Assembly (NCBI GenBank): GCA_035638495.1
Contig: DASQZW010000015.1
Location: 1 to 9,823, forward strand
Direction of reading: 5' to 3'
From: CF-161 sp035638495
GTDB taxonomy: Bacteria > Chloroflexota > Dormibacteria > Dormibacterales > Dormibacteraceae
Length of the DNA: 9,823 nt
Translations under genes and position numbers: made by a program
Shown: in pieces, positions 4,847-9,823 of the stretch
Layout: the number at the start of each line of letters is the position of its first letter
Position numbering within the stretch: position 1 is the first letter of the stretch
Notes under the pieces: model-generated
Database searches by the model: none
Seen by the model: only the letters and a program-made list of their open reading frames with translations
What the model was told of the DNA's origin: nothing

Positions 4847-5961
4847 AGGTGGCCTGGCTCGGCCACACGTCGCCGGCGCTCGGCGGCGGGATGGCGACCT
4901 ACTCGCGGGAGGTGGTCGCGAGGCTGCGCCGGCGCGGCCACCGCGTCACCTTCTTCCAGCACGACCTGCCCACCCCCACCGAGGCGCCGCCGGCGGACGC
5001 CGACGAGTCGGTCCTCCTGGAGTCGCTGCCGGTCGGCCACCGGCTGGTCCTCTCCAGCCTCGCGGCCAGGCGGAAGCTGCGAGAACGGCTGGAGCGCCGG
5101 GACTTCGACGTGGTGCACGCGTCCTTCTGGTTCTCCAGCCTGGACTTCGACCTGCCCCAGGCCTGCCGCCGCGCCGGCGTTCCCCTGGTGGTGACGTTCC
5201 ACGTCGCCTTCGACCAGCGGCTGTCCGTCTGGTCCAGCCTGACGTCCGCGACGTACCGCCTGTACGCGCCGACGCTGGCGGCCTGCGACCGGGTGATCGT
5301 GTTCGGCGCCTCCCAGCGCGACGTGCTGGTGGAGATGGGGGTGCCCGCGGAGGTGCTGCGCATCCTGCCCAACGGTGTGGACGTCGAGGTGTACCGGCCG
5401 GGTCCCTCGGACTGGAAGGAGCGGCTGGGCGCCTCGCTCCTCTTCGCCTACATGGGCAGGGTGGACTCCGAGAAAAACGTCGACGTCCTGCTGCGGGCGT
5501 TCCTCGACAGCGCGCCGGAAGCGGGAGTTTTCCTGGTGGTGATGGGCGGAGGCGGCGAGCGGAAGCGGCTGCAGCGGCAGTACCGTGATCCCCGCGTCGT
5601 GTTCACCGGGCACGTGGCCGAGGCGGCGACGAGGATCGAGCTCCTGCGCGCCGCGGACGCCTTCTTCCTGCCGTCCAGCGTCGAGGGCCTGTCCCTCTCG
5701 ATGCTGGAGGCGATGGCCTGCGGCACGGCCACGGTCGCGACGGACGTCGGCGTCGACGGCGACGCCCTGCGCGGGGCGGGCGTCGTCCTCGATCCCCGCG
5801 GGCTGGACGACCAGTTACGGCTCGCCATCCGCGCGCTGATCGAGATGCCGTGGCTGGCGGCCCCCCTGGGCGCGGCTGCGCGGGAACGGGTGGTCGAGCG
5901 CTACTCACTGGAGCGGAACGTGGACGCGCTGGTCGACATCTACCGGGAGCTGGCGGCGTGA
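4843..5961 (+). CDS. Glycosyltransferase family 4 protein, first of a tandem pair
   Basis: The 372-residue protein is a GT-B fold, family GT4-type retaining glycosyltransferase, transferring a sugar from an activated donor (nucleotide sugar) to an unidentified acceptor. The N-terminal acceptor domain opens with VKVAWLGH and a Gly-rich loop (GGGMATYSREV, 14-24), as in glycosyltransferases of the MshA/PimA style. It then has VVHASFWFSSLD (90-101) and VVTFHVAFD (116-124). The C-terminal donor domain has LPNGVDVEVYRPG (175-187), YMGRVDSEKNVD (203-214, with Arg206 and Lys211 placed to hold the donor phosphates) and SVEGLSLSMLE (279-289) carrying the E-x7-E pair Glu281/Glu289. No signal peptide or membrane segment is seen, so it probably acts on the cytoplasmic side. 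GTG 4843 is set by the family N-terminus and overlaps the folK stop. The closest relative in the window is the next gene. Confidence 0.93.
   Translation: MKVAWLGHTSPALGGGMATYSREVVARLRRRGHRVTFFQHDLPTPTEAPPADADESVLLESLPVGHRLVLSSLAARRKLRERLERRDFDVVHASFWFSSLDFDLPQACRRAGVPLVVTFHVAFDQRLSVWSSLTSATYRLYAPTLAACDRVIVFGASQRDVLVEMGVPAEVLRILPNGVDVEVYRPGPSDWKERLGASLLFAYMGRVDSEKNVDVLLRAFLDSAPEAGVFLVVMGGGGERKRLQRQYRDPRVVFTGHVAEAATRIELLRAADAFFLPSSVEGLSLSMLEAMACGTATVATDVGVDGDALRGAGVVLDPRGLDDQLRLAIRALIEMPWLAAPLGAAARERVVERYSLERNVDALVDIYRELAA
5659..5751 (+). repeat. Near-identical block shared by the two glycosyltransferase genes, copy 1
   Basis: This 93-bp stretch encodes the donor-binding E-x7-E region. It matches 6756-6848 at 86 of 93 positions by my count, with most differences at third codon positions. 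It reflects duplication of the gene; the rest of the pair is more diverged. Confidence 0.8.
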
Positions 5962-7082
5962 GGGTCGCCTGGCTGGGGCATCGCTCGGCGACGGGGGCCG
6001 ACGGCATCATCACCTACTCACGCGAGATCACGAACGGCCTGCGGGAGCGGGGCGTCGACGTCCTGTTCCTGCACCACGCGCGCGACCAGGTCGACGAGGA
6101 GGGCTCCATCGCGCTCGACGCGTTCGCGCTCTCCCACCGGCTGGTCCTCTCGCCCCCAGGCTCGAAGCGCAAGCTGCTCGACCTGCTCCGCGCGCAGGAG
6201 GTCGACCTGGTCCACGTGTCGCTCGCGTTCTCGAGCCTCGACTTCAACCTGCCCTGGATCTGCCACGAGCTGGGCATCCCCATCGTGGCCACGTTCCACG
6301 TGCCGTACGACACCCGGTTCTCGGTCTGGCGCGGCATCACCGCCGCGGTCTACCGGCTGTACGCGCAGGCGCTGGCCGAGTGCGACGCGGTGATCATCTT
6401 CGGCGCGGCCCAGCGCGACATCCTGGCCGGGCTGGGCGTGCCCCGCCACGTCATCCACGTCCTGCCCAACGGCGTGGACGTGGGCCGCTACAGCCCGGGC
6501 CCGTCCGGCAAGCGGGCGGAGCTGCGAGCGGAGCGCGTGTTCAGCTACGTCGGCCGCATCGACCCGGAGAAGAACGTCGACGTGCTGCTGACGGCGTTCC
6601 TGGACGCCGACCCGCCGGCTACGGCCCGACTGGTCGTGGTGGGCGGTGGCGTCGAGCGCCGGCGGCTGGAGCGGCGCTACTCCGACGCGCGCGTCCTCTT
6701 CACCGGTGTGGTGACGGACGAGCGGGAGCGCATCGACATCCTGCGCGCCTCGGACGCGTTCTTCCTGCCGTCCAGCGTCGAGGGCCTGTCGCTGGCCATG
6801 CTGGAGGCGATGGCGTGCGGCGCGGCCACGGTCGCGACGGACGTCGGCAACGACGGCGAGGCGCTCCGGGGGGCGGGCGTGGTGCTCGACCCGGCGCACC
6901 TCGAGAGCGAGCTGCGGGCGACGATCCGGCTGCTGGTCGAAACGCCGGCCCTGTGCGAGCTGCTGGGGCGCATGGCCCGGAGCCGGGCCGTCGAGCGGTT
7001 CTCGCTGTCCAGGAACCTCGACGCGCTGCTGTCGCTCTACGAGCGCCTGGCCGAGTCGGCGACGGTCGCGCTCCAGCGGTAG
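5958..7082 (+). CDS. Glycosyltransferase family 4 protein, second of a tandem pair
   Basis: This 374-residue GT4-type enzyme is a paralogue of the preceding one, alignable end to end with about half or more of residues identical by eye. The same landmarks occur: VRVAWLGH start, TYSREI (19-24), LVHVSLAFSSLDFNLP (84-99), ATFHVPYD (111-118), LPNGVDVGRYSPGP (169-182), YVGRIDPEKNVD (197-208, Arg200/Lys205) and SVEGLSLAMLE (273-283, Glu275/Glu283). The acceptor domain differs most around residues 36-56, where the first copy is about six residues longer, which suggests different acceptors or sequential additions. GTG 5958 overlaps the previous stop (GTGA) and is preceded by GGGAG 8 nt upstream. A longer frame upstream is only the read-through of the previous gene in another frame. 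Donor and acceptor cannot be read from the sequence. Confidence 0.93.
   Translation: MRVAWLGHRSATGADGIITYSREITNGLRERGVDVLFLHHARDQVDEEGSIALDAFALSHRLVLSPPGSKRKLLDLLRAQEVDLVHVSLAFSSLDFNLPWICHELGIPIVATFHVPYDTRFSVWRGITAAVYRLYAQALAECDAVIIFGAAQRDILAGLGVPRHVIHVLPNGVDVGRYSPGPSGKRAELRAERVFSYVGRIDPEKNVDVLLTAFLDADPPATARLVVVGGGVERRRLERRYSDARVLFTGVVTDERERIDILRASDAFFLPSSVEGLSLAMLEAMACGAATVATDVGNDGEALRGAGVVLDPAHLESELRATIRLLVETPALCELLGRMARSRAVERFSLSRNLDALLSLYERLAESATVALQR
6756..6848 (+). repeat. Near-identical block shared by the two glycosyltransferase genes, copy 2
   Basis: Counterpart of 5659-5751 in the second gene, in the same codon frame and the same part of the protein. Confidence 0.8.
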
Positions 7083-7135
7083 CGGCACCCGGCCCCGGGC
7101 GGCCCTGGTCGGTGTGGGCAATCGTTCGTCGCGGT

Positions 7136-7141
7136 TATCCT
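7136..7141 (+). promoter_or_regulatory. Putative -10 element for the FemABX gene, leaderless type
   Basis: TATCCT stands 8 nt before GTG 7150 in the 67-bp gap after the second glycosyltransferase gene. No Shine-Dalgarno site and no clear -35 are seen. A short GC hairpin (CCCG-GCCC-CGGG) earlier in the gap may slow upstream transcription but has no U-tract. Confidence 0.4.
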
Positions 7142-7149
7142 TGCCACTC

Positions 7150-8136
7150 GTGACCTCCCCTTCGACGGCGGCCACCTCACTCGTGGAGGGCGCCAGCGCC
7201 TGGGACGCGGGTGTGCTCTCACTGGCGTCGCCGCCGCCGCTGCTCCAGTCGTGGGGCTTCGGCGAGGTGCAGGCACAGGAGGGCTGGTCGCCCGAGCGGG
7301 TGGTCCTGCCGAACGGCGCCAGGGCGCAGGTCATGCTGCGCGGCGCCGGGCCCCTGCGGTGGGCGTACGTGCCCAGGGGACCGGTGCCCGCGAGCGCCGA
7401 GGCGATCGACGAGCTGACCAGCTGGGCGCGCGAGCGCGGGCTCGCCCGCCTGCGGGTCGAGCCCGAGGCTCCGCCGGCGCTCGCCGAGGCGCTGACGGAG
7501 CGTGGGTTCCGGCCTGCCGCGGCCGTCCAGCCCCGGCACACCCAGGTGGTCGGCCTCGGGCCGGAGGACGAGATGCTGGCGCGGTTCAAGCCGAAGCACC
7601 GGTACAACATCCGGCTGGCCGAGCGGCGCGGCGTGACGGTCGAGGAGGGTGACGACGCGGCGGAGATGCGCCGCCAGAGCCTGGGCACGGCGCAGCGCCA
7701 GGGCATCGCCCTGCTCAGCGAAGCGCAGTACCGGCGGCGGCTGGCGCTGCTGGACCGGTGCAGCGTCTACGTGGCCAGGCACGAGGGCGAGGCGGTCGCC
7801 GCGATCATGGTCGCCCGATTCGGGTCCCGCGCCTACTACCTCTATGGAGGGGCGACCGGGCAGAAGCGGCAGCTCATGCCGACCTACGCGGTGCAGTGGG
7901 CGGCGATGCGCGACGCCGCACGCCGGGGCTGCACCGACTACGACCTCTGGGGCGTCCCGCCCACGCCGGACGACCCGAGCCATCCGTGGCACGGCCTGTG
8001 GCAGGTGAAGAGCGGGTTCAACGGCGAGCCGGTCGAGTTCTGCGGCGCCTGGGACCTGGTGCTGGCGCCCTGGGCATCGCGGGTCGGTACCCTCGCGGCA
8101 CGGGCGCGGCGGATGGCGCGACGCCTCCGCCCGTAG
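7150..8136 (+). CDS. FemABX-family aminoacyl/peptidyl transferase (GNAT fold)
   Basis: FemX/FemA/FemB proteins add amino acids from aminoacyl-tRNA to the stem peptide of lipid-linked peptidoglycan precursors; relatives use other acyl carriers. The 328-residue protein has the two-lobe GNAT layout. Family landmarks are SWGFGEVQ (34-41), RFKPKHRYNIRLAERRGV (145-162), YYLYGGATG (229-237), PTYAVQWAAMRDAARRGCTDYDLWGV (244-269) and WQVKSGFNGEPVEFCGAWDL (284-303). The positively charged coiled-coil arm that binds tRNA in true Fem enzymes is not obvious, so the acyl donor is uncertain. The GTG at 7150 is preferred over an in-frame GTG at 7114 because the latter lies upstream of the likely -10 box and adds a non-conserved stretch. 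Nearby envelope genes (MurE-like ligase, glycosyltransferases) support a wall role. Confidence 0.85.
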   Translation: MTSPSTAATSLVEGASAWDAGVLSLASPPPLLQSWGFGEVQAQEGWSPERVVLPNGARAQVMLRGAGPLRWAYVPRGPVPASAEAIDELTSWARERGLARLRVEPEAPPALAEALTERGFRPAAAVQPRHTQVVGLGPEDEMLARFKPKHRYNIRLAERRGVTVEEGDDAAEMRRQSLGTAQRQGIALLSEAQYRRRLALLDRCSVYVARHEGEAVAAIMVARFGSRAYYLYGGATGQKRQLMPTYAVQWAAMRDAARRGCTDYDLWGVPPTPDDPSHPWHGLWQVKSGFNGEPVEFCGAWDLVLAPWASRVGTLAARARRMARRLRP

Positions 8137-8151
8137 CCTGGTCGTGAACCC

Positions 8152-8182
8152 TTGTTAAGAACATTGCACGCATCTGTACAGT
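8152..8182 (+). promoter_or_regulatory. Putative promoter and possible operator of the response-regulator gene
   Basis: The gap 8137-8192 is AT-richer than its surroundings. TACAGT (8177-8182) resembles a -10 box and would start transcription about 4 nt before GTG 8193. Upstream are TTGTTA (8152-8157, 19-bp spacer) or TTAAGA (8155-8160, 16-bp spacer) as -35 candidates. TGTT-AAG-AACA (8153-8163) is a short inverted repeat over the -35, and TTGTT recurs at 8182-8186; either could be a binding site for autoregulation. Confidence 0.45.
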
Positions 8183-8192
8183 TGTTGGCGGA

Positions 8193-8933
8193 GTGATCGA
8201 CCAACTGGACGGCAGCCCCGAGGCGGCGCCCCGCCGCGTGCTCGTCGCCGACCCGGACTCGCGTCTCCGCGCCGAGATCAGCGCCGCGTGCCGGCTGGAC
8301 GGCTTCGACGTGGTGGAGGCGGCCAACGGCCAGGAGGCGCTCACCCGAGCGGCCGAGGCCCGGCCGACCGCGATCCTGCTGGAGGTCAGCCTGCCCGACA
8401 TGTCCGGCTTCGACGTGTGCCGGGAGCTGCGCCGTCAGAACGACGACGTGCCGATCATCCTGATCAGCGCGCGGGCCGAGGAGATCGACGTGGTGGTCGG
8501 GCTGGAGATCGGCGCGGACGACTACGTGACCAAGCCCATCCGGATGCGGGAGCTGACCGCCCGCATCGCGGCCAACCTGCGCCGGGCTCGGCTGGACGGG
8601 CACGAGACGCCGCGGTCGCGGCTGGAGTTCAAGGACCTGCTGATCGAACTGAACGAGCGGCGCGTCGTGCGCGGCGACGACGAGATCGCGCTGACCCACA
8701 CGGAGTTCGAGCTGCTCTCCCTCCTGGCCTCCCACGCCGGGAAGGCGCTGTCCCGTGAGCGGATCCTCCAGCACATCTGGGGCCAGGGCCACCAGGGCGA
8801 CATCGAGACCCGGGTGATCGACGTCCACGTCCGCAACCTGCGCCGGAAGATCGAGGTCGAGCCCAGCCGGCCGTTCTACGTGCTCGCGGTGCCGGGCATC
8901 GGCTACCGCTTCACGAACGCTCGGACCGATTGA
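8193..8933 (+). CDS. OmpR-family response regulator with a degenerate receiver domain
   Basis: The 246-residue protein has an N-terminal receiver (about 14-130) and a C-terminal winged-helix DNA-binding domain (about 145-241; EFELLSLLASHAGKALSRE at 171-189, RVIDVHVRNLRRKIE at 207-221, GIGYRF at 235-240). In the receiver, the Ser (S92) and Lys (K114 in TKPI) of the active site are present. The phospho-accepting Asp is replaced: the strand reads ILLEVSLPDMSG (61-72) with Glu64 (codon GAG, 8382-8384) at that place. The acidic pair at the start reads Asp20-Pro21-Asp22 instead of Asp-Asp-Glu, weakening magnesium binding. So normal phosphorylation looks unlikely. Glu may mimic the phosphorylated state, or control may be by another ligand or by amount of protein. 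No histidine kinase gene adjoins it. GTG 8193 gives a family-typical length. Confidence 0.93.
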   Translation: MIDQLDGSPEAAPRRVLVADPDSRLRAEISAACRLDGFDVVEAANGQEALTRAAEARPTAILLEVSLPDMSGFDVCRELRRQNDDVPIILISARAEEIDVVVGLEIGADDYVTKPIRMRELTARIAANLRRARLDGHETPRSRLEFKDLLIELNERRVVRGDDEIALTHTEFELLSLLASHAGKALSRERILQHIWGQGHQGDIETRVIDVHVRNLRRKIEVEPSRPFYVLAVPGIGYRFTNARTD

Positions 8934-8949
8934 GGTTCGAGCCCGGTCC

Positions 8950-8968
8950 CTCCCCCCTTGCGGGGGAG
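8950..8968. terminator. GC hairpin between convergent genes, possible bidirectional terminator
   Basis: CTCCCCC (8950-8956) pairs perfectly with GGGGGAG (8962-8968) around a 5-nt loop, 16 bp after the regulator stop and 26 bp before the phosphatase stop on the other strand. A second short hairpin, GGCCG-CGC-CGGCC (8971-8983), follows. There is no T-run on either side, so this would be a non-canonical terminator of the kind common in high-GC genomes. Confidence 0.5.
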
Positions 8969-8994
8969 TTGGCCGCGCCGGCCGGTGGGGGGGG

Positions 8995-9675
8995 TCAGGA
9001 CAGGTGGCAGGTGTCGTTGACCGCGGTCACGACCGTCCTGCGCGTGGTCCGCTGGATCACCGTGAGCGAGCAGTTCTCGATCAGGAACGGGAAGATGCCC
9101 CGGCTGGCCCGCCCCACCACGTCCAGCACGGCCACCTGGATCACCCCGCCGTGCGTCACGCAGAGCACGTCGCCCCGGGGGTGCCGCTCGCGGAGCCGCT
9201 CCAGAGTGGCGTTGACGCGCTCGGCGAACGGTGCCGCGCCCTCGCCGCCGGGGACGAGATCCCAGTCCGGCTCGCGGGACCAGCGCTCCCAGACGCCCGG
9301 ATACTCCTCCATGAGCTCCTCGCGGGTCTTGCCCTCCCACTCGCCCAGCGCGATCTCGCGCAGGCCCGGCTCGGCCATCGGCTCCACGCCGACGGCAGCG
9401 CCGATCAGCTCGGCCGTCCGCATGGCCCGGACCAGGTCGCTGCTGTACAGCCCCTCGAGCCGATGGCCCGCGAATCGCTCCGCAACCTCCTGGGCCTGCG
9501 TCAGCCCACGATCGGATAGCGGAGGATCGAGCTGGCCCTGGATTCGCCTCCCGGCATTCCACGTAGACTCTCCGTGTCGAACGAGGAGTAGACGAGATGG
9601 GGCGAGGGTGCGATCGTGTTCATCAGCGGTGTCGGGGGCGGCGACCTGGGTTGGCGCCTGCTCCTGATATGACAT
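8995..9675 (-). CDS. Histidine phosphatase family protein (phosphoglycerate mutase-like)
   Basis: Members of this superfamily remove or shift phosphate groups through a phosphohistidine. In this 226-residue protein the signature LVRHGEST (31-38) holds the nucleophile His34 with Arg33. YSSDLVRAMRTAE (77-89) supplies the second Arg (R83), REIALGEWEGKT (106-117) the acid and VTHGGVIQ (173-180) the second catalytic His175. It is close to the GpmB/CobC-type branch; the substrate (phosphoglycerate, alpha-ribazole phosphate, sugar phosphate or other) cannot be told, and cofactor-dependent mutase activity is not implied. About 27 residues precede the first strand, rich in Ala/Pro/Gln/Asp and probably disordered; no better internal start exists in frame. 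A TATAGA box (9690-9685) with TTGAAC (9711-9706) upstream predicts a leader of about 3 nt. Confidence 0.92.
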   Translation of the reverse strand: MSYQEQAPTQVAAPDTADEHDRTLAPSRLLLVRHGESTWNAGRRIQGQLDPPLSDRGLTQAQEVAERFAGHRLEGLYSSDLVRAMRTAELIGAAVGVEPMAEPGLREIALGEWEGKTREELMEEYPGVWERWSREPDWDLVPGGEGAAPFAERVNATLERLRERHPRGDVLCVTHGGVIQVAVLDVVGRASRGIFPFLIENCSLTVIQRTTRRTVVTAVNDTCHLS

Positions 9676-9684
9676 CGCGCGGCG

Positions 9685-9711
9685 TCTATACTACCCTCTT
9701 ACGGAGTTCAA
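9685..9711. promoter_or_regulatory. Overlapping divergent promoters at the right edge
   Basis: GTCTATAC (9684-9691) is nearly self-complementary. On the plus strand TATACT (9687-9692) matches the -10 consensus at 5 of 6 positions and faces the right-edge gene. On the minus strand TATAGA (9690-9685) with TTGAAC (9711-9706, 15-bp spacer) faces the phosphatase gene. The two -10 boxes share four bases, so the promoters should exclude each other. Confidence 0.5.
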
Positions 9712-9754
9712 CCTGGGCGGCGCACCCCGCGCCGTGCCCCGAACGGAGAAGCCG

Positions 9755-9823
9755 TTGCAGACCAGAGGGTCGCTAGCCGAAAACAACGTCCGGTCCCTTC
9801 TCGAGGCAGCTCAGGCTGAGCGT
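9755..9823 (+). CDS. Start of an unidentified gene running off the right edge
   Basis: A TTG at 9755 preceded by GGAG (9745-9748, 6 nt spacing) opens a frame that continues for 23 codons to the window edge. It begins LQTRGSLAENNVRSLL, with TTG read as Met if it is the start. An in-frame GTG at 9734 would add seven residues (MPRTEKP). The visible part looks like an amphipathic helical start (SLLEAAQAER) but no family can be named. A good -10 box (TATACT, 9687-9692) points at it and would give a leader of about 35-56 nt, unlike the leaderless-type genes nearby. Confidence 0.5.
   Translation, partial: MQTRGSLAENNVRSLLEAAQAER

Noticed and set aside
7114..7149. An earlier GTG start (7114) for the FemABX gene
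   Set aside because: It lies upstream of the likely -10 box and adds 12 residues with no family resemblance; it also has no ribosome site.
6018..7706. A 562-codon open frame on the minus strand over the second glycosyltransferase and the FemABX gene
   Set aside because: Low-complexity Arg/Val/Gln/His composition and exact antisense overlap with conserved genes mark it as a shadow frame.
1..9823. CRISPR array, insertion sequence, tRNA or phage-type genes
   Set aside because: No regularly spaced repeats, transposase or integrase motifs, terminal inverted repeats or cloverleaf-like sequences were seen; gene content is housekeeping.

Overview
The window is very GC-rich, roughly 70% or more by eye, with strong G/C preference at third codon positions. 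It is tightly packed with ordinary bacterial housekeeping and cell-envelope genes. The style suggests a high-GC, monoderm-like lineage such as Actinomycetota or a high-GC Chloroflexota/Dormibacterota relative: GTG starts, few Shine-Dalgarno sites, probable leaderless messages, an FmdB zinc ribbon with a Gly/Cys-rich tail, and a FemABX transferase. The phylum cannot be fixed from the sequence alone. I see no mobile elements, CRISPR arrays, tRNAs or rRNAs.

Layout. A possible lysA start runs off the left edge on the minus strand behind fmdB (61-303, minus). rsmG (308-916) diverges from fmdB only 4 bp away and leads into a thiazole-synthesis run: thiG (927-1721), a TenI/ThiE-family gene (1739-2254) and thiS (2251-2481). 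A small membrane protein (2478-2759, minus) converges on thiS with overlapping stop codons. A MurE-like ligase (2903-4399, minus) diverges over 24 bp from folK (4424-4846). folK is joined by 4-bp overlaps to two tandem, homologous GT4 glycosyltransferases (4843-5961, 5958-7082). A FemABX-type transferase (7150-8136) and an OmpR-family regulator (8193-8933) follow. The regulator converges across a GC hairpin on a histidine-phosphatase gene (8995-9675, minus). The start of another gene leaves the right edge.

How the genes fit together. ThiG, the TenI-like protein and ThiS belong to synthesis and aromatisation of the thiamin thiazole. ThiF and the sulfur-supply enzymes are not here. The MurE-like ligase, the FemABX protein, the possible LysA and the two glycosyltransferases point to cell-wall and envelope construction, although they are not one operon. 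The regulator carries Glu where the phospho-accepting Asp belongs and no kinase is nearby, so it probably does not work by ordinary phosphorylation.

No wholly new system stands out. The points most worth a second look are: the degenerate receiver domain; a ThiS whose Gly-Gly end is buried behind a nine-residue tail; a MurE-like ligase with a mixed specificity signature; and a recurring arrangement in which a TANNNT-like or near -10 hexamer sits 6-10 nt before the start codon, which predicts many leaderless transcripts.
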